NCBI GenBank assembly: GCA_004369085.1
Contig: ML210236.1
Location: forward strand, 1-64,000
Reading direction: 5' to 3'
DNA length: 64,000 nucleotides
Origin: Coprinopsis marcescibilis
Lineage: Eukaryota > Basidiomycota > Agaricomycetes > Agaricales > Psathyrellaceae
The position numbers were made by a program, and so were the translations under genes. Positions 48,340-60,342 of this stretch are shown here, one piece after another (within the stretch, counting starts at the first letter, position 1; every line of letters starts with the position of its first letter). Under the pieces are notes generated by a model. It did not search any database. It saw nothing but the letters and a program-made list of their open reading frames with translations, and was not told the origin of the DNA.

Positions 48340-49468
48340 TTACAGGTCCGGGATGGATGTAAGTCGGGGAAGTTTAGTTGTAGATATCGATTCTGATTCC
48401 CGGTTCCTAACGCTGTCCATGAGTAAGGTGTACGAGCGTTGAAAGTTTAATCCATCAACATTGCCTGTGTAGAATCCTGGAAACTCGACGAGAGGGCCTG
48501 GGGTGCCGCCTTCCTTGGGATTTGTGACGTTCAGTTGACCACAAGAGATATACCCTTCGGCTAGGGGTGGTATTGAGCTCAAGTGGGCTTGCCCCCGTGA
48601 AGTTCTAACACTCACGTGTATTTTTTATCGCATTGTGCAAGGCGATTACTTCCATGCGGACTAGGTACTTCTCGGCACGCCGGGTGGAATCTGGAATCCA
48701 ATATCTGTCAAGTCTGGAGGCCTGTGAGCGACCTGCTCAGCAATGAGCTGGTTACGGGTAAACTCACGATGGGCAGGGAAGTTGAGGGTGTATGTCTCCG
48801 AATGAGGGTTGGTTCTGACTGGATACGCAGTCACTTCGTGAATCTGTCGCAAAGAACGCAATTGAAGGTAAATATCGGCCAAGGGGGGGACAACTCACTC
48901 TGAACCAAACTTTCCCTGCGCCATCCCAGTCTTTTAAATCGACTCCATCATGTGCCTTGATATATATGTTGACGACATTTTCATATTCAGTATTGGTTGA
49001 GAAGTACGCGAAAACACCAGACGGGCTTATTTACCCCGGGATGATACAAGCCCGAACGCTCTAGAGAAACTTCCCCTTCCGGTCCCCATCGCGAGCCAGG
49101 AACCAGCATAGATAGAGAGCGTCTCTGATGTGCTATTGGATTCTCCATTGAAGCATCTCATATTTACGGGGTCAAAAGGTCCAGTCTATAGAAAGGGTAG
49201 AATCTGGGTCAGCCATGACGGTACTGCTGCACGTGGCGAATCAGATTAGGCTTACTGACCGCATGATAGTGCCAATCTGTATTGTCTGTGCGTCTGACAT
49301 ACCTCCAGGGCTCCGTTTCGACGCCATCTTCTGTGGTGAAAACAGGAAAGGTGACTTGATTGATTGTAACTCGTCAGTCCTTTTGGCGCATGAGAGGAGG
49401 TAGCACGAACAATGAGAAGCCACAAAGGCTGGGGAGACGGCTAGCAAAGTCAGCTGGAGAAGACGCAT
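48340..49468 (-). pseudogene. AA9-type lytic polysaccharide monooxygenase (GH61), several frame breaks
   Basis: Remnant of a secreted copper LPMO. Signal peptide MRLLQLTLLAVSPAFVAS is followed directly by His (HFTFPVF after splicing 49411-49468 to 49260-49354), the expected His-1 of the copper brace. Then PWRYVRRTDN, GPFDPVNMRC and SETLSIYAGSWLA in one frame; WGPEGEVSLERSGLYHPG (second copper His in YHPG) one base out of frame; DLKDWDGAGKVWFR and IHEV; DIGFQIPPGVPR and, again one base out, YLVRMEVIALHNA; finally PEGYISCGQLNVTNP and TPGPLVEFPGFY. This order is that of AA9. At least two breaks (near 49080 and 48665) and perhaps a third near 49040 cannot be explained by introns I can find. The usual Gln before the active-site Tyr reads Glu (PEGY). 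Likely a decayed gene; assembly indels are the alternative. Confidence 0.65.
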
Positions 49469-51527
49469 GTTTGCTAGACAATAAAAGATGAGAACGTGCT
49501 TATTAAGTGCTGCCAGTTGTCACGCAAAATGTTCGCTGAAACGGAATATCTGTAAGAACACAGTGGCTGTCGCGAGCCTCTGCGGCACTGGCTCAACAGA
49601 TGGGATCCCCGTTGCGGACTTCAGAGGGAAAGTCAATGTGGGTTTCCGTCACATGGAGGAAGGCCAGCATGCGCATTTAGAAGCATTCGATGTTCTTCTG
49701 AACCCTTTATAGGCCAGTAATTCGACCAGGGACTTTTTATCGCGGCAGTGCGAAGCGACTTTCTTGTACAATGACACGCGACCCGTATCATTACCTGTTC
49801 AGTGTCCGGCGCTAGTTTCGCCGGATGTATGGCCTGTAAGCGTGGAAACCAACCGGATAAATTGGAGACGGCTCAGACGAGATAGGAGACTGGTAACCAG
49901 TAACGGTGAACCTAGAGTCGTGTCGAGTATGATACTGATTCAGATGTGTGCGAATTGATGTGAGATTGGCTGGACAAACCATTCGTCTCTCAAGTTCTCT
50001 TTATCTGCACGAGCTGCACGATCTCGGCTTTGATACATTTGAAATTCCGAATAGCGTAGGCCGTATGAATCTTGTATGAATCTCCGATAACTCGTAAGAC
50101 ATAAGTTCCATTTTGACAATCTTGAGGGTCGAACTACGGATTGACACGTATCAGTGGACGACTTTCCGTCCCTGAAATCCTAGATTCTATTTCCCGAACC
50201 AGTTGATGGGAGGGGTGATATTGAGAAACTAGAATTTAGAAATATCTGCGTAAAACCGTCGATAAATCTAGAAAGAGTTGGGTGGGCGGTGATTGGTTTG
50301 ATGCCGCGCCGTCTGTTTTGCCATATCCTGGAATCTGTCTCATCAACGACCACACTGAGTGCATCCTGAGCTCTAAGCTGGACAGAAACGAGGCCTAAAA
50401 AGAGGAATATGAAGAAATCATAAAGAAAACTCAGCGGCAGCGGTTAGCATTCAAAGACGCGCCGAGTGCCAAGTGTTGGCCAAGCAGCCAAAACCTCATC
50501 GGCACGTGTAAACAGGGTCCGAAGGGCATTTATACGTGTTTAGAGACATGGATTTAGGATAGCAGGGGGGTGTAGAGGCCTCTGCTAAACTGAGAGGGTT
50601 GTCATTGACGTTGGGATGACAGCGGACGTTGTACCTGTCCCAAACAGGAGGTCTTGGCTCACGGCTTCTCGGCTCATGAGGTTTTGAAAACAAATTTAGA
50701 TTTAGAATCTAGAAATGGCCGACAGAAAGTCGTCCAGTCTGAGTAGCACCCTATATATCTCATATTTTGCTCTTCATAGATGGAAACTTCAGAACTGTGG
50801 CTGGAGTCAAGCCCGTGACGGCGGGTAATGCCGCACAATTCGCTGATGCCATCAGCAAATTTGCGCCGCATGATGGCAACAGAGCTTCATTCCCACGGCG
50901 GGGCATCAATGGTCGACGTCGACCCCTTGTCGTCGTTCCTCACCACCAAGCGCCTACACAGAGATCCTCTCACTTCCGCGATGAATCATACCCAAACCAT
51001 ATCTAAAGCCGGCATCCAGGACGAATACTTGGTCCAGATTAGTTTCCAATACAAATCTCATCAACTGATCGGCCAGATGCGGCTGACGCGATAGAATGAC
51101 GTCCTCAAGCTATGTACCCACACAGCAGCGCTTCGAAAGTTCGGCCAGGTAATGATCTCCTTATCAGTTCGATTTCTCCCCCTTCCTTTCTGACGCTTAA
51201 CTAGCAGACCCACATATTAAAGTGCAATTAGGGGTATTTCGGGAGTCGTCACCTTTTACGGCTCTGCTACTCGGCTGGCTCCTCGGAGTCGCACCATTCC
51301 TCGCTATTCGTGGATACTGTTAGGGCGATCATCGACTCTAAGAGCGACCCTAAGGTTGCATCTAGAACATTGCTATAACCTCTTCCTTCGCAACGCCTAC
51401 TTCGGCGGAATCCATAAATCACGAAACTACCATCCCTGAACGTAACCAGACACCCGCCCTTTCCGAAACACGCTTCACCCAAACCTCCAGCGCACACGGC
51501 CAGGCCTCAGAGTTATTACTCATCATC
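49469..51527. other. 2-kb intergenic region, no gene seen
   Basis: Short frames on both strands without domain or start support. Includes promoter DNA of the DUF6593-like gene; the stretch before 51528 is C-rich. Confidence 0.4.
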
Positions 51528-52271
51528 ATGGAAGTCTCTTTGGATAGCGAGGGCAACGTCCTCAACGCCCAGCTCCTAACGACCCACGACCGCTCTGTCG
51601 TCTACCACATCACCACCAAATCGACAGCCTGGTCACGCGAACGGACCTACTTCAGAGACGCCAACCCCGCCTTGGGCGAGCCCTCCACTGCCGGAGTGAT
51701 CCATTGGAAAGACAAGATCTTCGAAATACGTGGCCAGAAACGACCAATCTCGGACCTTCGTCGGAAACAAGGTTTCATTCGCAGGTGTGTAGCTCGCTAC
51801 GCCACCCCGTTGTGTTCCCCAAATCCCTCTACGAATGAAATCTGATCTATCCCCGCCTTCGGTTATCTATAATTTAGGGAGCACTTCTGGAAATGGTCGC
51901 CAGAGCGTGAAGAGTACGCAGTCGGATTTCATGGGGAGAAGGAATGGCAGGTACGCTAGTTTCAATCACATTGGCTGTGGGATATCGTAATGTGACGCTG
52001 TCGAGAAAGACGTCGCTACGGAACGAAATCGTTGCGACATTCGCAGTACCCTACCGACCTAAGCTGTTTGGAAAGCTGAAACCGAGTATCTTGAAACTAT
52101 TCCCAAAGACCCTCGAACAGGATGAGGTGTTCATGCTTATGGTCCTCATCTATTGCGAAGTTAAACGGCAAGACAAAATGGTGAGTACGCATAATTGTGT
52201 TTCCCAGTGCTGCGTTCTGAATGGCTCACGACTACCTGATTTAGAACGCGTCGACGGGGTGGCAAACATGA
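51528..52271 (+). CDS. DUF6593-like small protein, 175 aa
   Basis: Four exons, 51528-51784, 51878-51950, 52010-52180 and 52245-52271, all GT-AG and in frame. The order of elements matches the small basidiomycete proteins grouped as DUF6593, a single beta-rich domain: VVYHITTK near the N-terminus, VIHWKDKIFEIRGQKRPI, the aromatic strip HFWKWSPEREEYAVGFHG then KEWQ, then EIVATFAVPYRPKLFGKL and a C-terminal FMLMVLIYCEVKRQDKM. There is no signal peptide. The acceptor at 52009 was chosen because it is the only one that keeps the frame into the conserved EIVATF strand. Function of the family is unknown; many copies per genome are usual. It converges on laccase 2. Confidence 0.7.
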
Positions 52272-52826
52272 TACCCAGGGATCCAAACCACAGCACTGAT
52301 AGTGTTTGCTTGTATTGGGCTTGGGCTCTACCACGTCACACGACGACAAATTCAAGATCTTGCACGCACAGACTATTATATACATACCGCCCTCGGACCT
52401 TCGAAACACGAACCCTAGTCTTTTCATTGTATTTTGGACATTAAATATGCCATTTGTACCAGCACTATTTGAGTCTCTACACAACCCACCCATGTTTTCG
52501 CTCAAAGATCTCGATTTTCACGAACCCTGCTTTCTTGACCTTCAAGCTAACCCATCATGTTTACCTTACGGCTAAGTCAACTCTTACTTCCTCTCATATA
52601 CCGCCTTTACACAAAATGGTCACAACTATTGAGAAACATGCCCGTTTCATTAGAGATAAATATAGAAAGCGGAAAACAGAAAACAGAAAACAAAAGAAGC
52701 CACTAGTACCGACGATTACTCTAATGATCAAGTCCAAAGGCCCTGAGTGTGATTAGTATTATGGGGTTTGTGCGATGTCGAAACAGTCAAGCAATGGGCT
52801 CAATAAGCCAGCCACCATATGGGCGT
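52272..52826. other. Convergent 3' flanks
   Basis: AT-rich region between the DUF6593-like gene and laccase 2; a short A/G-rich run lies at 52660-52700. No coding signal. Confidence 0.45.
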
Positions 52827-54970
52827 CTAAACAGGAGCCACAGTGGGGACAGTCCTGACAGTAGAGATGCTAGTCGCCTCAGCAGGCAACTGAGAGTAAG
52901 TGGGGCAGAGCTCTCCCCAAGGGGCTGTTCGTTTGCCAGATAATTAGCAAAAACCTTACAGTAGAGTCATGCAGCAACGTACTGGGAGGGGGTCGGAGAG
53001 GGATGTCCTCGGGAGCTTCGAGGAACACCATTCCGAGTCCGCCAGTGAGGTGGAATTCGATATGGCTGGGAAGAAGGTAAGGATTTAAGTATGCTTCGGC
53101 AGTGGAATGAGTGCCGAGTAGGCCTAGAAAGAGACATACCAATGGAAGAACCAGGGTCCTGGGTTGTCGGTGCGGAAGCGGATGATGGTGGTGTTGCCGG
53201 TAAGACCTGTGCTCACGACATCGCGGCGGACAGGGTTGGCAGCGTTGGAGACACTGCTGTCAGCACTCTTTACAACGCTGAAGGCGTGCTATGTACGGGG
53301 TCATAAGAATCGATTGCTAAACTCAAGAATTCGCCGAAGACTTACACCGTGCATATGGAAAGGGTGCTATAGATGTTGGAGAGACCTTTAGCATCAAAAC
53401 AGCGTTAGAAGGGGTGGGTGAAGACGTACGGGGCCTCCGCCGCTGGAGCCAGAAATGACGAGTTCAATTGTCTTGTCCTTGGGCAAAATCCTGATCGCGC
53501 CTTCGGGAAGGATCTCGCTCGGGGGGCGCCCACTCATAACCTGAACCATGACTGGGCTTTCTGGATGCCCCCAGGCTGCACCGTTGATCCTCCAAGCACC
53601 ACCAGAGAAGCCAAAGGATATCGGGATCTGCTCAATCTCCCCTCCAGGTGCAACAGGGTTGACAAGCGCACGCAGGTCGCTTTCGCGGAGGATGGTTGGT
53701 GAGCTGTGTCGCTGAGAGGTGGGGTTGACTGGGTCCACGCCGGCATAGCGCAAAATGGCAGAGTTAACACCTCCTTCGTCGAATTGAGTCAGTTGGCCGA
53801 AGCCAAGGTTAGGTTTGGCACGGATCCAATAGTTGCCGGGAACATTGTTGGCGTGTAAGACGAAGGAGTACCTCTGGCCTGCGAAGATTCGGAGCTGCTG
53901 GACGGTATGCTGCTCAGTGAGTTGGCCGTCTGCTTCGATGATTGTGAGGTCGTGGCCGTCAATAGAGAAGGTGTAGTCTGGGTCGCAAGACATCGAGATG
54001 AGCCGCATGCGGTATTTGCGTCCTTCTTGAACGTTTACGATCGCAATATCACTTGCAGGCCCGTTAGGCAGACGTCCCTTTCCGTTGATCAACGTCGAGT
54101 TGGATAGTGCAGGGCCATTGCCAAGAGTGGGAGCAGGAACGTGGTACCTACAAGAACCTGCTTAGATATGCGGAGATATATTTGTGCAGGAAAACTTACC
54201 AGTCCGCCAGAGTGATGACGGTATTTTCTGTTAGTGGCCTAGTTGTTAGATACTTATTTTGGCCCTGTGTAGGGTGTGTTGCTCACCATCGTCAACTAAT
54301 CACAATTTCGGTCAGTCTTGGGTTAAATTAAGGCTTGAAAATGGGTCACTGACCTTCGTAAAGGGCACGGTGAGGATCGTTATCATCGTAGATGACAATG
54401 GGGCCTCGTAGGCCGTCGCAGTATTGAGTCCCAAAATGGGAGTGATACCAGTAGGTGCCGGTCTCTTGTCCAGCAGAGAAGGTGTACCTGAAAGCCTGAC
54501 CGAACTGCGAAATAGGGCATTGTGTAACACCTTCTGGGCCGTCCGCCCAAGCACTTCCGTGCTGGAAGACACCGTGCCAGTGCTTGAAAGTCCATTTAGT
54601 GAATAGTGTTTGGAGGTTTCAGAGGCGGATCGCAAACGTACAACGCTGGTCTGACGAAGCATGGTCGAATCGGACAAGTCGTTGACAACGTTAATGTTGA
54701 AATTGTCGCCCTTGTTGGCCTTTATGAGAGGAGCTGGGTGTTGACCGTTGACACCAATGACGCTAAGACATTGTAAGTTTGAATGAGCTTAGTGAAAGTG
54801 GTGAAAGACACCCACGACCGACCCACGCCTACAAGGCCGTCAGGGTTTGCGTTGATATTAGAGATAGTCATCGTGTCGGTTGGGCCCATGATTTGCCCGT
54901 CGACAAGACGAGCACACAGGCCTACCGCAGCGATTGAGAAAGCTAAGAGTTGCTGATACTTGAACATCAC
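52827..54970 (-). CDS. Laccase (multicopper oxidase), about 535 aa
   Basis: Second secreted laccase. Exons (minus strand): 54819-54970, 54642-54762, 54354-54582, 54287-54295, 54200-54227, 53430-54147, 53346-53366, 53140-53288, 52983-53065 and 52827-52924. Signal peptide about residues 1-25. Copper motifs: [25 protein letters not shown] and [20 protein letters not shown]; the residue ten after the type-1 Cys is Leu. Combined lengths match laccase 1 exactly where introns are absent (121, 229, 9, 28, 21 and 149 nt), so this copy lacks three introns found there and keeps the 9-nt microexon. The donor of exon 1 is the only doubtful junction: the sequence between PDGL and VIGVNG allows more than one choice. 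The C-terminus is longer than in laccase 1 (ends TVPTVAPV). Probable extracellular phenol oxidation. Confidence 0.94.
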
Positions 54971-55057
54971 GGCTAGGTGAGAACAAGTTAGAGATTGAAC
55001 AAGGAATGAGAGAAGAGAGGAGTTGTGATGATTTGAACCAGCAGAAATCTGAGCCCT

Positions 55058-55064
55058 CTTATAG
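55058..55064 (-). promoter_or_regulatory. Probable TATA box of laccase 2
   Basis: On the minus strand CTATAAG lies about 90 bases upstream of the ATG at 54970, comparable with the element of laccase 1. Confidence 0.45.
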
Positions 55065-56788
55065 CTCTGGAGAGTCTGAAATCACAAATCACCTCCGTTC
55101 AGACTTCGTCCGTTACTGAGGTGAAGGGATGGGCTCGCATTGCCGCGTTGGGCGCGTCGAGCGTACAGGCGCGACCCCCCCAGATAGATCCTTGGAAAGC
55201 AGGAACAACGGCAGGGTCACTATTACGTTTGTGGAGGGTATGTCTTCCAAAGTCTAGTTGCCTGAGTGAGGTAAGGCTGTTTGAGATCCACAAGGAAGGC
55301 GTATAGCACCGTAAAGACTGCAATAAGCAGCAAAAGGAAATAGTCCATACCCAACCTAGCCGATCACCACGTTTGAGTGTTACTGCAGCATGCCCGTTAG
55401 GGGACGGCTTGATAGACATCTTGTCAAGTCATGTACACACCTAATACCATTGCACCCATATTTAGACGATGAGCGCTGAGGCAGGATTTCTCTGAATGCC
55501 TCAAAGGCTTGGGAGGCACCCTTCGTCAGTCCTAGTAAGGCCTCCTGGCCGGTGTACCAACTTAACCAAGGGCGCTTCGAAGTTCGAGACCGCCCATCAC
55601 TATGGAGATTCAAAGCAGTGAGTACAAAGTTGGACATGCAAAGTTGGACAATATCTCCTCACTTTGGTAGCGGCCCACATGCCCCGCCGCTTACCTTTCT
55701 ATGCAACAACTTTCACCGTAAAACTGATCTCGTAGATGGTATGGAACCCTAAATGGGGGGGAGTCGTAACTTTTGCGAATTGAGACTGTTGCTCTGTGTA
55801 TAGCTGTTTCATGCAGGGCCAAAAGTAGCCCATCTGACGCGCCCGCGCCCTGCTGACCGAGATGATTAACAGTAAGCGTTCCCGTGAATGTCGTCTAGTG
55901 TTACAGCCTCACGACAGCATATGCCAAATGGTGAAATCCTACGGTAACGCAAATCCTGGCAGTCTGGACCAAGCTCCAGAGCCCAGAGAAGCACAACGCT
56001 TGCGGTGGCTCAGACCACTCGAGGCAAAACATAAGCGGGCTCAAAAGGATGCCCATTTCAGCTTCAGGAATTGCTCTCTCAACCCCCAGAGCTTTCGAGA
56101 GCGACTTCCAGAGATTGACAGTCATCGTGCGGCAGGTTGGTGCCGGTTACCAGGAACTATTAAAACATTAAAAGCCTCAAACCAAGGAGGAAGACCAAGC
56201 GAAGATTCTCGTACCTGCCCATATGTTACATTCATCCGAAGTTAACCCGGCATTTCATGTGCGGTTTGACCGCTTGAAGGCTGAGGCTGTTGCCGAATCC
56301 TTGGGAACGTTCCATATTAGAATTATTATGACACTCTTGGACGACTCAGTCAGCTCACAAGCATGGTACATGCGAGCTCACAAGATTTCTATCAGGGTTT
56401 CATTTCCGAAGTCCAGTCATACCCATTCAGCGACTCGAAGGATGGCGCAGAATGCTCACTCTAAATTTTATCAATAGTCCTACTACTAGTCCTTGCAGGT
56501 CGAGGTTATTAGTCAGTGTGTGCACTGAGAAATTATACTGGGTAAACTATATCGTAGGCGCCCCCATAAAGCCTTAAAATTCCCGGAACCTTGGTGTAGG
56601 GTTTTAGTTCTGTACACCCGCTAAAAAAACTCCTCGCGCAACTTTGCTCCGAAAAAAAAAACCGGGTGACTTTCTTTCCGCCGGGCCGCTTAGTTTTGAC
56701 GTTTATGCGCTCTGCGCGGGCCGGTTTATGACGACTTTCTCGCTCCCTGTCTCATTGTGTTCCCAGAGCGTCCACGGTCGATTGGCTC

Positions 56789-57262
56789 GTGTGGGATATA
56801 CCACTGACGCCCTTGTCACCTCGGTGTCTTCTGCGTTTGGTAAATGTGTCTCGTCGTTGTTACCTGGCCGCACGAGATGCGGTCCATCACCATCTTCGAG
56901 GACGACACCGTCTCCGATTGTCCACCCGAATTCGATTGCTTGTTAGGCACGCGGGCGTACTCCCAAATGGCGTTGCACAAGACATATCCTCTTGGCCTCC
57001 TGTGATGTCCGAACCCCAACTGGCCGAAAGAGTCGCCACTTTTCACGCGCAAACAAGCTCTGATGCATTGCGTCGAGGAGTTTGCGCGTCTTGCTCTGGG
57101 ATGCATCCACTACGTGAGACACCCTCTAAAACATGTTGCTCCAGCGACATGAGTAAGACACCCGAAAGTCTCGCCCAAGTTTCCACTGCCAGACGTGCTC
57201 TATACCCTAAAAAAATAAGACAGAAGGAGCAAAATGCATCACTGTCGCCGCAATCCTCTTAG
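56789..57262 (+). other. Possible remnant of a transposon protein N-terminus (Helitron-like?)
   Basis: A 157-residue open frame. Its middle part reads MSEPQLAERVATFHAQTSSD followed by ALRRGVCASC, a helix then a C-x2-C pair. This recalls the N-terminal region of Helitron-like helicase proteins common in agaricomycete genomes. No downstream helicase, DUF6570 or nuclease motif is present in the following sequence, so at best it is a fragment. I hold this weakly; it may be chance. Confidence 0.2.
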
Positions 57263-58206
57263 AACGGCACGCAACACAAAAACACCCCCCTGCTGGGTGG
57301 ATTCCGCCAACCGCTTGCACTGGCGGGTTCATGCCATCTACGATGCCCAAATCTACCACTGTCCAGAGCAGGCGGTGGTATCTTGTGCGGTGGTCCGATT
57401 TCCCAAGCCAATTCGACACCTGGGAACCACACAACAACGTAGGAGACTGCGAAGGGCTTGACGTGTGGCTCTTCGACATTCTACCCGGGCCTTGAAACGG
57501 TACGGTTCGCATTTCGGAGTAGGCTATTCTGACGCGAAAATAGGGGAAGAGATACGATACATGCCGTGAAAGTTGAAATAACCATTTCTCTCTGAACTCG
57601 CAACCGATACTGTAACGTAATAATGCGATTATATGATGGTTCCGGGCCTCGACCGTATAGGTCGGCTACAGCATTATTCGAAGTTACGCACAACTTTTGA
57701 ACGATCGTTTGCCAGACGGCCAGGGCCGACGGTGGCGGACGGGGCGGGAAAATTCCATCCGTGCCTCGAGTCCCGCCATCTCGATGATGTCGCCGGACAA
57801 CGGAAGCGGACTTGATGTTGAAACTCTTCGCGCTGGCACCTCCAAGTCTCTGTGGACAATGTATGTACGTCTCAAGAGGTCTCAAATTACACACGAATGC
57901 AGCGTCCTGGCCTCTGGACCGAACAAATTCGTGGGATGAATGCTTGAACCAGTTTACGCTGTCAGCAGCAGATGAAGAGTCAGATTGCGCAGTACAGAGG
58001 GACGGCCCCAGACCTACTACAGGACACCTATTCTTTTTTATCCATTCTCTGCATTTTATCTTTGTCTGATATGAATCAGTAATATTATCAACACGGACAC
58101 CACTCGGTTGCCGTTCGGCGGCGCTACGAAACATCAAAATCCTCCCTAGAACTAAGAAAGATAACAGGGAGACGAAAGTCCACGAAAACGCGCCGCGCCA
58201 TGCACC

Positions 58207-60251
58207 TTAGGCAAGAACTGGACCGATTTGGGCAAGGAGGTTTTCAGTACCGATAGCTGCAAGCCCAACAGGTGAGATCACTATGAAGAATGGATCAACG
58301 GTCCAACGTACGAATTCCCTTCAAGTACTTCTTGGCGGAAAGCTGCTTTGCTTTATCCTCAATTTGTGCGGGTGTTATGTTGCCATCCTTTGATATCAAG
58401 TACGCAACTATACCCGCAACATGGGGGGTAGCCTGCAAAGGTGATTGAATAGCATGCTCAGGTTTTTAAATAGACGAACTTACCATGGATGTTCCGGAAA
58501 TACTTGCAGTTGCCTTAACACAGACATTGATAAAAGAAAATTAATCGCAGAAAAGTCAAATAGGCACAATGCAGCACTCACGGTGTCACTTCCAATCCAA
58601 GAGCTGATGATACTTTGGCCAGGGGCAAAGATATCAACAGCTGGGCCATAATTGGAGAAGGATGCTTTGAACTCGTCGATGTCAGAGGCGCCAACTGTGA
58701 TTGCGGATGGGGCTCGAGCAGGGGAGAAGTTTCCGGCGTCCGCGTTGTTGTTTCCAGCTGCAACAATAACATGAATCCCTTTGGAAGTAAGCTTCCGCAG
58801 GGCATACAAGAGCATAAGTGTAAAGCAAGATTGAAGAGAATGGCTCTGTGTGCACTTGTTTGACAGCGTCGTCGATCGCCCGATTTTCTGACCCTCTGAG
58901 AGACATGGATACCACTGAGGGGCGTTTGGATTTCTCAGCTTCTACAACAACCCAGCCCATGGCGGAAACTCTTTCGATTCAGTCAGTGTGGGAGTGTAGA
59001 GAAGGCAAGGAGGAAGGAAATTTCCGCACATTCCGCTTAAACTTCCGGAACTGTTGGAAGTCGAATGAGCAAGTCGGCTTTTGTAAATGTTTATACATGA
59101 CGTACCCTTTTTCGTTGGGAACCTTCACCGCGATGATCGTCACATTCTAGTAGTACAAGTCAAATAATGCACGTTGGGTCGGTGTCTGGGCAAGTACCTT
59201 CGCAACACCGAAATCAAGACCTCCTGCTGTTCCCCTGATTCATGCGGTAAGGACAAGCAAGAAACAGTTTATGAGAAAAGTAAAACATACGCGCAGTGCG
59301 TTCCGTGGCCGTTATCGTCGGTTGGGGGTCTGTATAGATTTAGAAGTGACAGGGGCCGCTGAAGAAAGGAAATTCTTTCACCTCAGAAGATCTACAAAAT
59401 TCGCGCCGTAGCGAGCACGCCCGCCAAATTGTTTCTTTTTAGGGTCAGCGCGGCCTGAGGGATATGAGATTGTATCACTCACATGGGGGATTAGAACACC
59501 TAGTTCGGGGTCGATGAGCACATCAAAATTACGCGGATTGGAAACTCACCAGTATCTGAAGAAAATGAAGCGTTAGTCACAGGATTTACTGGCCGCCAGC
59601 TGAAAGCTGCGATGTACTCACCGACAATGTAGATATCGACACCGGTACCGGCTACGGAATCGTAGGTGAACTGGAAGTTACGCCCCCTGGCACCGTGAAA
59701 ACATAGTTAGTGGAAATGCTATAGGAGGCAATAGAAAAACATATACCCTGGGTTAGTGTTGGCCAATGCTTGAGGTTGGGTGATTCGCTGCAAGCCCCAA
59801 GGGGCGTCCTGCCTTTTCATAAAGCTTGAGCCGACCTTACGGCTTGAAAGTCACTAGGATTGACATACTGTGTAATCACGCTCGTGGTGTGTAGGATACC
59901 ATCTTCCGCGACGTACTCAACGTCGTCTGACCTCAGCAAAATTGCGAGGGCGGACGGGTTAAACTTCCTGTATGGCCGTTAGTGTTAAATAGATGCAACG
60001 AGCGCATCACCTACCTCAGAAGGCATTAATTATGTCCAAGTTTCCAGTATTGGATGCAACCCCCTGGCTGGCAAACCATAGCCCTCTTTCTCTAGCGGAC
60101 ACACCGGGCCTAAAAGCCACAATGTGTTTACCAGTTGTCTCGCCAGCAAAGGTTTGAATAGACCTCAACGCCGGCAAGGCACCTGGTGCTGAAAAGACAC
60201 CGGGATAGCCAAAAGAGTGACAAGGGCAGTGAATATGGCTGTGAGGCGCAT
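58207..60251 (-). CDS. Subtilisin-like serine protease (S8) with I9 propeptide; two frame breaks
   Basis: Secreted proteinase K-type endopeptidase, about 395 residues. Fifteen exons (minus strand): 60015-60251, 59869-59967, 59747-59812, 59622-59686, 59550-59555, 59483-59499, 59382-59434, 59291-59329, 59198-59234, 59106-59146, 58856-58970, 58582-58791, 58484-58513, 58312-58432 and 58207-58256. Signal peptide MRLTAIFTALVTLLAIPVSF, I9 prodomain (KHIVAFRPGVS, DIINAF, VEYVAEDG), then the triad: DIYIVDTGV (Asp), NGHGTHCAGTAGG (His), VIVAAGNNN (Asn) and SGTSMATPHVAG (Ser). One exon is only 6 nt. Two breaks: the signal peptide runs into the prodomain only if one T is missing from the TTTT run near 60192, and an in-frame TGA follows DIINAF near 60018 with the next exon in another frame. 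Everything downstream is intact, so it is either a young pseudogene or has two assembly indels. Confidence 0.82.
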
Positions 60252-60333
60252 AGAGAAGTATAAGAAGACTTATGGGTAAGAATGCAAGGCTTGCGTGGGC
60301 TCGCTGCTTGAGATTACCAGGAGCCTCAGAGTA

Positions 60334-60342
60334 CCTTTTATA
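60334..60342 (-). promoter_or_regulatory. TATA box of the subtilisin gene
   Basis: TATAAAAGG on the minus strand, 83 bases upstream of the ATG at 60251. It argues that the ATG at 60251 is the true start and that the open frame extending further upstream is not coding. Confidence 0.6.

Larger units (their letters stand above)
54971..58206. other. 3.2-kb stretch without a supported gene
   Basis: Begins with the laccase 2 promoter. Several frames of 200-650 bp occur (55380-55637, 56789-57262, 57481-58137), none with a complete domain. The frame at 56789-57262 has a weak similarity in pattern to transposon proteins and is listed separately. Confidence 0.4.
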
